A DNA stretch of 6,440 nucleotides. Source: Deltaproteobacteria bacterium (lineage in GTDB: Bacteria > Desulfobacterota > Binatia > DP-6). Shown here one piece after another: positions 1 through 6,440 of the stretch (positions are counted from its first letter, which is position 1; every line of letters begins with the position of its first letter). The notes beneath the pieces were generated by a model. That model saw only the letters and a program-made list of their open reading frames with translations, was not told the DNA's origin and ran no database searches. Made by a program: the position numbers and the translations under genes. The stretch lies in assembly GCA_005879245.1 (NCBI GenBank), contig VBLA01000059.1:1-6440 (forward strand), read 5' to 3'.

Positions 1-2364
1 ACCGGCGTCGACCGGGACGACGATCCGGCCCCGTAGCTTACCGTTCACCTGCACCGGCAGCTCGACGGTTTCACGCACGAGCGCCGCGGCGTCGGCCTCC
101 GGCCAGGGTGTCTCATCGAGCGCCGTCGTGTGACCGGTCCGTTCCCAGAGCTCGTGCGTCACGTGGGGCACGAACGGCGCGAGCAGGCGGAGCGTCGCAT
201 CGACGGCCTCACGCAGCACGGCGGGACTCGCTGCCCCCGCGACGTCGCCGAGCGCGCCCACGAGCTCCATGACGGCCGCGATGGCGGTGTTGAAGTGGAG
301 CCGTTCGACGACGTCCTCGGTGACCCGCTGGATGGTCGCATGCGTTCGTCGGTGGAGGTCGCGATCGACCCCGGCGAGGTCGGCCGGGACGGGCGTGTCG
401 CAGGGGGCGAGCTGCGCGGCGAGCGCGTGCACCAGGCGCCAGAGCCGATGGAGGAAGCGGCTCATCCCCTCGACGCCCTGGTCGCTCCACTCGAGATCGC
501 GTTCCGGCGGCGCCGCGAAGAGGCAGAAGAGTCGCGCCGTGTCGGCGCCGTAGCGCTCGACCAGGTAGTCGGGGTCGACCACGTTGCCCTTCGACTTGCT
601 CATCTTGGCGTGGTCCTTGATGACCATGCCCTGCGTGAGGAGGTTCTGGAACGGCTCATCGAACGCAAGGTAGCCGAGGTCGCGGAGCACCTTCGTGAAG
701 AAGCGCGCGTAGAGAAGGTGTAGCACCGCGTGCTCGATCCCGCCGACGTAGCGGTCTACTCCCTTGCGCCCGAGCCAGTACTCCACCTCCCCACCGTCGA
801 AGGGCACCCGCTCCTCGCGCGGAGAACAGTAGCGCGCGAAGTACCACGATGACTCGACGAACGTGTCCATGGTGTCCGTCTCGCGGCGCCCCTCCCCCCC
901 ACAGCGCGGGCATCGCGTTCGCACGAACGCCTCGTGGGCGGCGAGCGGCGAGCCGCCGGTGCCGGTGAGCGCAACATCCTCGGGCAGCACGACGGGGAGC
1001 TCCGCGTCGGGTACCGGCACGGCCCCGCAGCGCTCGCAGTAGATCACCGGGATAGGGGCGCCCCAGTAGCGTTGCCGCGAGATGCCCCAGTCGCGCAGCC
1101 GGTAGGTCACGGTCGGACCCCCGAGCCCCCGTTCTGCCAGCATCGCGGCGATGCGCTCCTTCGCCGTCTCGTTCGGAAGCCCGCTGAACCCCTCGGAGTC
1201 CACCAGCCGTCCAAGTCCTTCCCAGGCCACCGTCATGCCGGACGCGTCGAGCCGCTCATCCTCCGGCTGGATCACGACCCGCGCCGGGAGATCGTAGGCG
1301 CGCGCGAATTCGAAGTCCCGCTGGTCGTGCGCCGGGACCGCCATTACCGCCCCCGTTCCATACTCCATCAGAACGAAGTTGGCGACGTAGATCGGCAGCC
1401 GTGCCCCTGTGAGCGGATGACGACAGAAGGCGCCCGTCGCCACCCCTTCCTTCCCGCCCGCGCGCTCCTCCCGTGGCGTCGCCCGCACCCGCTGCGCGAA
1501 GGCAGTAACGGCCCCCTCCGCAGGCGTTCCGGCGACCAGCGTCGAGACGAGCGGATGCTCGACGGCAAGGCTCATGAAGGTCACGCCGTAGAGCGTATCG
1601 GGGCGGGTCGTGAAGACGACCACCTCCCCCGGCCGGCCCTCGAGCGGAAACCGGATCTCGGCGCCGGCGCTCCGCCCGATCCAGTTCCGTTGCATGGTCA
1701 CGACACGCTCGGGCCACCCCGTCAGGCGGTCGAGGTCGCGGAGGAGCTCCTCGGCATACGCGGTGATCCGCAGGAACCACTGCTCGAGCTCGCGCTCGCT
1801 GACCGCGCCCTCACAGCGCCAGCAGCGGCCATCGACGACCTGCTCGTTGGCGAGGACAGTGGCGCAACGCTCGCACCAGTTGACGAGTCCTCGACGCTTG
1901 TACGCGAGCCCGCGCTCGAGCATGCGGAGGAAGAAGAGCTGCTCCCACCGGTAGTAGCGCGGGTCGCAGGTCGCGAGCTCCCGTTCCCAGTCGTACGAGA
2001 AGCCGAGCCGCTGGAGCTGGCGGCGCATGCGAGCGATGTTCTCCGCCGTCCAGCGCGCCGGGTGGATGCGGTGCTGGATGGCGGCATTCTCCGCCGGCAA
2101 TCCGAACGCGTCCCAGCCCATGGGATGGAGCACGGCATCGCCCTGCATGCGCCGCTGGCGCGCGATGACGTCGCCGATCGCGTAGTTCCGGACGTGCCCC
2201 ATGTGGATGTCCCCCGACGGATAGGGGAACATCTCGAGGACGTAATAGGCGGGCCGGCCGGGCTCGGGGCGCGCCGCGAACGTGCGCCGTTCGGCCCATC
2301 GCTGCTGCCACTTCGCCTCGACCGCCTCGGGGTCGTACCGCTCTGGCCCCGCCACCTCCGCCAT
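1..2364 (-). CDS. leuS: Leucine--tRNA ligase (LeuRS), 3' end cut off by window start
   Basis: Class Ia cytoplasmic aminoacyl-tRNA synthetase that charges tRNA-Leu and hydrolyses mischarged products. I translated the frame from the ATG at 2364-2362 to base 1: 788 uninterrupted codons. The HIGH-type motif is HMGH at residues 54-57 and KMSKS is at 587-591. A zinc knuckle has Cys164/167 and 181/184, and a second Cys set lies at 443/446 and 485/488. The editing (CP1) domain, about 220-420, has TTRPDTLYG at 252-260 and [13 protein letters not shown] at 335-347, including the conserved editing Asp347. An anticodon-binding region follows, and VQVNGKLRG at 771-779 starts the C-terminal domain. Bacterial LeuRS is about 810-870 residues, so some 40 residues lie off-window. 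The start is supported by AGGAG five bases upstream, inside the end of nusB, with only 2 nt between the nusB stop and this ATG. No frameshift or missing key residue was found. Confidence 0.98.
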   Translation of the reverse strand, partial: MAEVAGPERYDPEAVEAKWQQRWAERRTFAARPEPGRPAYYVLEMFPYPSGDIHMGHVRNYAIGDVIARQRRMQGDAVLHPMGWDAFGLPAENAAIQHRIHPARWTAENIARMRRQLQRLGFSYDWERELATCDPRYYRWEQLFFLRMLERGLAYKRRGLVNWCERCATVLANEQVVDGRCWRCEGAVSERELEQWFLRITAYAEELLRDLDRLTGWPERVVTMQRNWIGRSAGAEIRFPLEGRPGEVVVFTTRPDTLYGVTFMSLAVEHPLVSTLVAGTPAEGAVTAFAQRVRATPREERAGGKEGVATGAFCRHPLTGARLPIYVANFVLMEYGTGAVMAVPAHDQRDFEFARAYDLPARVVIQPEDERLDASGMTVAWEGLGRLVDSEGFSGLPNETAKERIAAMLAERGLGGPTVTYRLRDWGISRQRYWGAPIPVIYCERCGAVPVPDAELPVVLPEDVALTGTGGSPLAAHEAFVRTRCPRCGGEGRRETDTMDTFVESSWYFARYCSPREERVPFDGGEVEYWLGRKGVDRYVGGIEHAVLHLLYARFFTKVLRDLGYLAFDEPFQNLLTQGMVIKDHAKMSKSKGNVVDPDYLVERYGADTARLFCLFAAPPERDLEWSDQGVEGMSRFLHRLWRLVHALAAQLAPCDTPVPADLAGVDRDLHRRTHATIQRVTEDVVERLHFNTAIAAVMELVGALGDVAGAASPAVLREAVDATLRLLAPFVPHVTHELWERTGHTTALDETPWPEADAAALVRETVELPVQVNGKLRGRIVVPVDAG

Positions 2365-2366
2365 CC

Positions 2367-2780
2367 TCACTCCTCGCGCCCGACTCCGCTCTTGGGCCGC
2401 ACCACCGTCGCGATGGCGTCGAGCACGCCGTTGACGAAGGCCGCCGAGTCCTCGCTGCCGAAGCGGCGGGCGATCTCGATCGCCTCGTTGATGGTGACCG
2501 AGACGGGGATCTCGGGGCGGGCGAGGAGTTCGAAGGTGGCGAGCCGCAGCAGGTTCAGGTCGACCCGCGACAAGCGCGGCAACCGCCAATGCTCGGCGCT
2601 CCCGGCGATCAACGCATCGATTCGCTCACGGTTCGTCCGTACTCCCTCGACCAGCTCCCGCGTGAACGCCTGCACGTCGTCCGAGCCGTGGAGCCGACCC
2701 CAGTCGGGCTCGCTCCCCGCCATGTCCAGCTGGTAGAGCGCCTGCAGGGCTTGCTCGCGAGCTTCCCGGCGGCCGGCCAT
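2367..2780 (-). CDS. nusB: Transcription antitermination factor NusB
   Basis: 137-residue all-helical RNA-binding protein. In characterised bacteria NusB pairs with NusE (ribosomal protein S10) on boxA RNA to support rRNA antitermination. Family hallmarks are visible: an N-terminal basic helix leading into [12 protein letters not shown] (8-19), a central [17 protein letters not shown] segment (65-81), and the C-terminal [19 protein letters not shown] block (97-115) followed by VNGVLDAI (116-123). The length fits the family (about 130-160). The ATG at 2780-2778 is 6 nt after the ribH stop. GAGG directly abuts the start codon, so the Shine-Dalgarno is poorly spaced and coupling to ribH translation is likely. 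A nusB gene following ribH is one of the most widespread bacterial gene pairings, which supports both calls. Confidence 0.97.
   Translation of the reverse strand: MAGRREAREQALQALYQLDMAGSEPDWGRLHGSDDVQAFTRELVEGVRTNRERIDALIAGSAEHWRLPRLSRVDLNLLRLATFELLARPEIPVSVTINEAIEIARRFGSEDSAAFVNGVLDAIATVVRPKSGVGREE
2370..2375 (-). promoter_or_regulatory. Ribosome binding site of leuS
   Basis: On the minus strand GAGGAG lies within the last codons of nusB, with a 5-nt spacer (TGAGG) to the leuS ATG; the spacer itself contains the nusB stop. It is the clearest Shine-Dalgarno sequence in the window. It fixes the leuS start and implies that translation of leuS is coupled to nusB termination. Confidence 0.7.
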
Positions 2781-2786
2781 CCTCGG

Positions 2787-3260
2787 CTAGTACTTCTGCA
2801 CGACGCGCAGCACCTGCACCATCTCGAGGGCCGTGACCGCCGCCTCGTAGCCCTTGTTGCCCCGCTCACCGCCCGCTCGTGCCAGCGCCTGCTCGATCGT
2901 GTCGGTCGTGAGGACCCCAAAGGCCACCGGGAGATCGTGGCGGCGCGCCACGTCGGCGACACCCCGTGCAGCCTCCGCCGCCACGAAATCGAAGTGCGGC
3001 GTTTCACCGCGTACCACCGCCCCGAGACAGACGAGGGCGTCGTAGCGCCCCGATGCCGCCAGGCGCTGCGCGCCAAGCGGCAATTCGAAGGATCCCGGTA
3101 CGACGGCCACGTCGATGGCGTCCTCCGCGACGCCGTGGCGCACCAGCGCCTCGAGGGCCCCCGCCAACAGGGGATCGGTCACGCTCTGGTTGAAGCGGGC
3201 GAGGACGATGCCGATCCGGAGTCCCTCGCCGTTCGGGCTGGCTTGCAGATGGCGCGGCAC
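2787..3260 (-). CDS. ribH: 6,7-dimethyl-8-ribityllumazine synthase
   Basis: Condenses 5-amino-6-ribitylaminouracil with 3,4-dihydroxy-2-butanone 4-phosphate to give ribityllumazine, the penultimate riboflavin step. In this family the enzyme forms pentamers or 60-mer shells. From the proposed GTG start the protein is 157 residues, typical for RibH. Visible family segments are RFN at 22-24, VPGSFELP at 54-61, GAVVRGETPHFDFV at 80-93 with the likely catalytic His89, GVLTTDTIEQALARAG at 115-130 with the phosphate-binding Arg128, and GNKG at 134-137. The frame is open further upstream (to 3494), but that part is the shadow of ribBA. GTG at 3260-3258 is 10 nt after the ribBA stop and gives the normal N-terminal length. 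No good Shine-Dalgarno is seen, so the start is less sure than the gene. Confidence 0.95.
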   Translation of the reverse strand: MPRHLQASPNGEGLRIGIVLARFNQSVTDPLLAGALEALVRHGVAEDAIDVAVVPGSFELPLGAQRLAASGRYDALVCLGAVVRGETPHFDFVAAEAARGVADVARRHDLPVAFGVLTTDTIEQALARAGGERGNKGYEAAVTALEMVQVLRVVQKY

Positions 3261-3270
3261 GGGCGCTCGG

Positions 3271-4485
3271 CTAGGGCGTACGCTGGAGCCCGGAGAGCAG
3301 GTGACCGAGCTTTGCCTGCTTCGTGCGAAGGTACCCGATGTTACCGGCCCGCGGCTCGGTCTCGAGCGGCGCGCGGGCCACGACGTCGATACCGTAGCTC
3401 TCGAGGCCGCCGATCTTCTGGGGGTTGTTGGTGAGGAGCCGGACGCGGTGGACACCCAGGTCGCGCAGGATCTGCGCGCCGATCCCGTAGTCACGCAGAT
3501 CCTCGCGGAAGCCGAGCTCCAGGTTCGCCTCCACGGTGTCCCGGCCCTGGTCCTGGAGCGCGTAGGCGCGGATCTTGTTCGCCAGCCCGATCCCCCGGCC
3601 CTCCTGATGGAGATAGACGAGGACCCCGCGGCCGGCCGCGGAGATCAGGGCGAGCGCCTGCTCGAGCTGATCCCCGCAATCGCAGCGCTCGGAGCCGAAC
3701 ACGTCGCCCGTCAGGCACTCGGAGTGGAGGCGGACGAGCACCTCGGCGTCTCCCCGCACGTCGCCCAGGACGAGGGCCATGTGCTGGTGCCGATCGACGC
3801 TGTTGTCGTAGACGATCGCGCGGAAGCTCGGCCCGGTCCGGACCGGCAGCTCCGCTTCCGCCACCCGCTGCACGAGGGTGTCCGACCGGAGCCGCATGTG
3901 GATCACCTCCGTGATCCCGACACGCGGAAGGCCGTGCGCCCCGGCGAGCGCTGCGAGCTCCGCCGCCGTCGCCAGATCGCCCGAGGGGCCGAGGACCGCA
4001 CAGATCACCGCGGCGGAGCCCAGGCCGGCGAGTCGAGCGAGGTCGCTCGCCGCCTCCGGCAGCCCAGCGTGGACGAGCGTACCGCCCGGCGTCGCCTGGA
4101 TCGGCGTCACGTGGCCGGGCATAACGAGATCGGCTGGCTTGGCATCCGGCGCGACCGCCGCGAGCACCGTGGTTGCCCGATCGGAGGCACTGATCCCGGT
4201 CGACACCCCCCGACGCGCCTCGATGGACGCACAGTACGCCGGCATCGCGCGCCCGGGAGCGGGCGGAATGAGGGGGATCCCGAGCTGACGCATGCGCTCG
4301 GGGGGGAGCACCAGGCAGACCAGGCCTCGGGCATGGGTGACGAGGAAGTTGATGCTCCCGGGCGTCACCTGCGCCGCGGCAGATGTGATGACCGCCTCGG
4401 GAGGTTCGGCCGCGTCGTCGACGACGAGCACGTGACCGCCGGCACGCAGCCGCTCGACGCACTGCGCGAGTTGCTCGCCTCCCAT
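3271..4485 (-). CDS. ribBA: RibBA-type protein: GTP cyclohydrolase II with degenerate DHBP synthase domain
   Basis: 404 residues from ATG at 4485, the usual RibBA length. The C-terminal half (about 205-400) looks like an active GTP cyclohydrolase II, which opens GTP in the first riboflavin step. It has HSECLTGD at 254-261, zinc ligands Cys257, Cys268 and Cys270, [11 protein letters not shown] at 291-301, and LLTNNPQK at 350-357. Tyr308 and Arg331 match catalytic residues of E. coli RibA. The N-terminal half (1-200) has the RibB fold by sequence: [11 protein letters not shown] at 14-24, THARGLVCL at 50-58, [14 protein letters not shown] at 93-106, and PGH at 123-125. The acidic DDEDRENEGD box, however, reads [10 protein letters not shown] (23-32). 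The metal His of the GHTEA motif is Leu142, and the catalytic Glu after VIC is Ala163. Loss of DHBP synthase activity is inferred. An alternative start is GTG at 4539, overlapping the ribD stop and adding 18 residues. The ATG gives the normal N-terminus. Confidence 0.93.
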   Translation of the reverse strand: MGGEQLAQCVERLRAGGHVLVVDDAAEPPEAVITSAAAQVTPGSINFLVTHARGLVCLVLPPERMRQLGIPLIPPAPGRAMPAYCASIEARRGVSTGISASDRATTVLAAVAPDAKPADLVMPGHVTPIQATPGGTLVHAGLPEAASDLARLAGLGSAAVICAVLGPSGDLATAAELAALAGAHGLPRVGITEVIHMRLRSDTLVQRVAEAELPVRTGPSFRAIVYDNSVDRHQHMALVLGDVRGDAEVLVRLHSECLTGDVFGSERCDCGDQLEQALALISAAGRGVLVYLHQEGRGIGLANKIRAYALQDQGRDTVEANLELGFREDLRDYGIGAQILRDLGVHRVRLLTNNPQKIGGLESYGIDVVARAPLETEPRAGNIGYLRTKQAKLGHLLSGLQRTP

Positions 4486-4503
4486 GCGAGGCAAACCTAC
4501 CCC

Positions 4504-4535
4504 GCCGACCTGCACGAGGCAAAGGGATGGTCGGC
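4504..4535 (-). other. Possible hairpin in the ribD-ribBA junction
   Basis: A perfect 7-bp inverted repeat, GCCGACC (4529-4535 on the minus strand) and GGTCGGC (4504-4510), flanks an 18-nt loop. It begins directly after the ribD stop codon. No U-run follows, so it is not an intrinsic terminator. It could stabilise the message or affect ribBA initiation, but in GC-rich DNA a repeat this short can arise by chance. Confidence 0.3.
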
Positions 4536-5639
4536 TCACGTCCGGGGATAGCGCAGCCCGCCCTCCACCACGAGGTCCCGCCCGACGCGGGCCACGGCGA
4601 GATGCTCGACGCGGACAGCCTCCGCGATCCGGCTGAGACCGAGTGGCCCGATTGCCGGGACACCCTCCCCGCCCAGGAGCTCTGGCGCCAGGAAGAGGAT
4701 CAGACGGTCGACCGCCCGCGCCCGGAGTGCCTCGGCAGCCACCGTCCCGCCTCCCTCGACGAGGAGGGTGGTGAGACCCCGCGCCCCGAGCGCCCGTGCA
4801 AGCGCCGGAAACGGTACGCGCCCGCCACGCCCGGGCAGCAGCACCACCTCGATACCGCGCCGACGGAGCGCCGCCACTGCCCTGGCGCTCGCCCCCACGG
4901 GGGCGACGATCAAGGTCGGGGGCCCACCTCTCGCCAGCACCCGCGCTCGTCGCGGCAGCCGGAGGCGTGGGCCCACGAGAACGATGCGGAGGGGACTCCG
5001 CCCGCCGGGCAGCCGGCATGTGAGCCGGGGATCGTCCGCCCGCACCGTCGCCGCGCCGACGAGCACCGCGTCCGAGATGTCGCGCAGCGCGTGGACCAGA
5101 CGGCGCGCCGCCGGCCCAGTGATCCACTCGCGGCGCCCCGCCTTCGCCGCCGCGATGCGGCCGTCGAGGGTCGCGGCCAGCTTGAGGGTCACGAGCGGCC
5201 GCCCTCGCAGCACCAGCGAGCGGTACCCCGCGGTGAGGCGCCGCGCCTCGGCGGCACCCGGTCCGACGACGACCGGAAGGCGGGCACGCCGGAGCGCGGC
5301 GATGCCTCGTCCCCGCACACGAGGGTTTGGATCCGGGATCGCGATCACGACGCCACTCAGGCCAACGGGCAGGAGCGCGCCGACGCAGGGGGGCGTCCGG
5401 CCGTAGTGCGTGCAGGGCTCGAGCGTGACGTAGAGGGTGGCCCCGCGGGCCCTGCGCCCAGCCGCCCGCAGCGCCTCGACCTCGGCGTGCGCCGCTCCCG
5501 CGCGAGCGTGGTATCCCTCGCCCACGACGCGGCCGCCACGCACCAGCACTGCCCCAACGGGCGGGTTCGGAAAGGTCCGCCCGAGCCCACGCGCCGCCAG
5601 CTCGAGCGCGCGGGCCATGAAGCGGTCCTTGACGGTCAC
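4536..5639 (-). CDS. ribD: Bifunctional diaminohydroxyphosphoribosylaminopyrimidine deaminase / 5-amino-6-(5-phosphoribosylamino)uracil reductase
   Basis: Carries out the second and third riboflavin steps on the RibA product: deamination of the pyrimidine ring, then NADPH-dependent reduction of the ribosyl side chain. The 367-residue length fits RibD. The N-terminal cytidine-deaminase-like domain (1-145) has [10 protein letters not shown] at 24-33, HAE at 51-53 (zinc His51, proton-shuttle Glu53), and [11 protein letters not shown] at 75-85 with zinc ligands Cys76 and Cys85. The C-terminal DHFR-like reductase (146-362) has [12 protein letters not shown] at 152-163, WITG at 172-175, [18 protein letters not shown] at 190-207, and LLVEGGG at 292-298. 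Both active sites look complete. The GTG start overlaps the nrdR stop by 4 nt (GTGA), with GGAG 3 nt upstream. It gives the usual N-terminus; the later ATG at 5618 would remove the start of the first helix. Confidence 0.96.
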   Translation of the reverse strand: MTVKDRFMARALELAARGLGRTFPNPPVGAVLVRGGRVVGEGYHARAGAAHAEVEALRAAGRRARGATLYVTLEPCTHYGRTPPCVGALLPVGLSGVVIAIPDPNPRVRGRGIAALRRARLPVVVGPGAAEARRLTAGYRSLVLRGRPLVTLKLAATLDGRIAAAKAGRREWITGPAARRLVHALRDISDAVLVGAATVRADDPRLTCRLPGGRSPLRIVLVGPRLRLPRRARVLARGGPPTLIVAPVGASARAVAALRRRGIEVVLLPGRGGRVPFPALARALGARGLTTLLVEGGGTVAAEALRARAVDRLILFLAPELLGGEGVPAIGPLGLSRIAEAVRVEHLAVARVGRDLVVEGGLRYPRT

Positions 5640-6145
5640 GCGCTCCGGCGCTTGCCGCCCCGTCGACCCTGCCGGCGACCGCTCCCCGTGCGCCGCTTGG
5701 CGATCAGATCCTCCAGCTCGCGCATGAACTCGTGCACGTCGCGGAAGGAGCGGTAGACGGAGGCGAAACGGACGTAGGCGACGGCGTCGAGGTCGTGCAG
5801 GGCCCCCATGACCGCCTCGCCGAGGGCCTGGCTCGTCACCTCCCGGTCGCCACCTTCCTGGAGCTGGCGCTCGATCGTGTCGGCGATGCCCTCGATCGTG
5901 TCGACCGAGATCGGCCGCTTCTCACACGCGCGCTTCAGGCCGTTGACGATCTTTCCGCGCTCGAAGGGTTCCCGCCGGCCATCCTTCTTCGCCACCATGG
6001 GGAGGGCGTCCTCGACCCGCTCGTAGGTCGTGAAGCGCCGCCCACATCGCTCGCAATGCCGGCGCCGGCGAATGGCATCGCCCTCCTTGCCGAGCCGCGA
6101 GTCCACGACCCGATTCTCGAGATCGTGGCAGAAGGGACAGCGCAT
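5636..6145 (-). CDS. nrdR: Transcriptional repressor NrdR
   Basis: 169-residue regulator. In studied bacteria NrdR senses ATP/dATP and represses ribonucleotide reductase genes by binding paired NrdR boxes. The N-terminal zinc ribbon is complete: CPFC at 3-6 and CERC at 31-34, with [18 protein letters not shown] spanning 26-43. The ATP-cone domain covers about 48-138, starting [20 protein letters not shown] and ending [17 protein letters not shown]. The length is slightly above the common 150-160 because of a basic Arg/Gly/Lys-rich tail (151-169). ATG at 6145-6143 begins 11 nt after the glyA stop; GGGCGG upstream is a weak Shine-Dalgarno. Placement between glyA and the riboflavin genes is a common bacterial arrangement. 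I saw no NrdR box in the window, and none is expected since no nrd gene is present. Confidence 0.97.
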   Translation of the reverse strand: MRCPFCHDLENRVVDSRLGKEGDAIRRRRHCERCGRRFTTYERVEDALPMVAKKDGRREPFERGKIVNGLKRACEKRPISVDTIEGIADTIERQLQEGGDREVTSQALGEAVMGALHDLDAVAYVRFASVYRSFRDVHEFMRELEDLIAKRRTGSGRRQGRRGGKRRSA

Positions 6146-6156
6146 GGGCCGCCCGC

Positions 6157-6440
6157 TTATCCGAGCCGATGGCGGTAGACCGGGAAGCGTGCGCAGAGAT
6201 CGCGCACCTCGTCACCCAGCCGCGCGAGCCCGACGTCGTCGCCGACGAGCTCGAGCCCACGCCGGATGAAGTCGGCGATCGCCTCCATCTCCGCGCTCTG
6301 CATCCCCCGGGAGGTCACTGCCGGCGTTCCGAGGCGCACGCCGCTGGTCACGAAGGGCGGGCGAGGGTCGTTCGGAACCGCGTTCTTGTTGACCGTGATC
6401 CGCGCCTTGCCGAGCGTCTCCTCCGCGAGCTTGCCGGTGA
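6157..6440 (-). CDS. glyA: Serine hydroxymethyltransferase, C-terminal part only
   Basis: PLP enzyme interconverting serine and glycine with tetrahydrofolate, the main source of one-carbon units. Only the last 93 complete codons plus two bases of another are in the window, out of about 415-430 in the family. They start [20 protein letters not shown] and contain [13 protein letters not shown] followed by [12 protein letters not shown], the highly conserved C-terminal block. Its Arg (SGVRLGTPA) is the residue expected to bind the substrate carboxylate. The end is FPVYRHRLG followed by TAA at 6159-6157, a normal SHMT terminus. There is no internal start here; the gene continues beyond base 6440 at its 5' end. 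As the most upstream gene seen, it or a gene before it probably carries the promoter for the run. Confidence 0.97.
   Translation of the reverse strand, partial: TGKLAEETLGKARITVNKNAVPNDPRPPFVTSGVRLGTPAVTSRGMQSAEMEAIADFIRRGLELVGDDVGLARLGDEVRDLCARFPVYRHRLG

Noticed and set aside
894..900. Seven-base C run inside leuS, and a matching seven-base G run at 4300-4306 inside ribBA, as possible slippage or frameshift sites
   Set aside because: Both reading frames continue correctly across the runs into conserved motifs, so there is no evidence of a frameshift. Such runs are expected in GC-rich coding DNA.
934..2736. 600-codon open frame on the plus strand
   Set aside because: It lies codon-for-codon antisense to leuS. 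With G/C in nearly all third positions, leuS rarely uses TTA, CTA or TCA, so the complementary frame lacks stops. The translation is Arg/Pro/His-rich and shows no family motif.
3261..3494. Upstream extension of the ribH frame to 235 codons
   Set aside because: The added residues are Ser/Arg/Thr-rich and lie over the conserved RibA C-terminus; the GTG at 3260 gives a normal RibH length.
4486..4535. FMN riboswitch or terminator between rib genes
   Set aside because: The gap is too short for an FMN riboswitch, and no U-tract follows the small inverted repeat. Any riboswitch would be expected upstream of the operon, outside the window.
3115..4551. 478-codon plus-strand open frame
   Set aside because: Antisense shadow of ribBA and the ribH start; the composition is typical of GC-rich reverse frames, with no recognisable domain.
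4540..5127. Upstream extension of the ribBA reading frame to 618 codons, suggesting a fusion
   Set aside because: The extra part overlaps all of the ribD reductase domain in another frame, is Arg/Gly/Ala-rich and matches no family; ribD is clearly the real gene there.
4527..5756. 409-codon plus-strand open frame
   Set aside because: Antisense shadow of ribD; highly charged Arg/His/Asp-rich translation without motifs.
1..6440. Mobile element, CRISPR array, tRNA or rRNA gene, phage or defence genes
   Set aside because: I found no array-like repeats, transposase or integrase motifs, or tRNA-like cloverleaf; coding sequence of housekeeping genes accounts for essentially all of the window.

Overview
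The window is a GC-rich (by eye roughly two-thirds G+C) bacterial chromosome segment. It is filled by one run of seven genes, all on the minus strand. In transcription order they are glyA (3' end only), nrdR, ribD, ribBA, ribH, nusB and leuS (3' end cut off by the window start). Gaps between genes run from a 4-nt overlap to at most 50 nt, and I see no terminator or promoter between them, so they are probably one transcript. The gene order glyA-nrdR-rib genes-nusB, the high GC and the strong G/C third-position bias suggest a deltaproteobacterium-like or related soil/sediment lineage, perhaps known mainly from metagenomes. The sequence alone does not fix the phylum.

Layout from high to low coordinates: 6440-6157 serine hydroxymethyltransferase C-terminus; 6145-5636 NrdR, the zinc-ribbon/ATP-cone repressor of ribonucleotide reductase genes; 5639-4536 RibD, bifunctional deaminase/reductase; 4485-3271 RibBA, with an apparently intact GTP cyclohydrolase II half and a degenerate DHBP synthase half; 3260-2787 RibH, lumazine synthase; 2780-2367 NusB; 2364-1 leucyl-tRNA synthetase, lacking about 40 C-terminal residues. 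No stretch above 50 nt lacks a gene.

The genes combine riboflavin synthesis (GTP opening by RibA, two steps by RibD, lumazine formation by RibH) with one-carbon, dNTP-control, transcription and translation housekeeping functions. Two riboflavin activities are not evident here. No riboflavin synthase gene (ribE/ribC) lies between ribD and ribBA, where it often sits in similar clusters. The RibB half of RibBA has also lost both expected metal ligands and further catalytic acids. The organism should therefore have a separate functional ribB and ribE elsewhere, or it cannot make riboflavin. This is the main point of interest. I see no mobile element, CRISPR array, RNA gene, riboswitch or novel multi-gene system.
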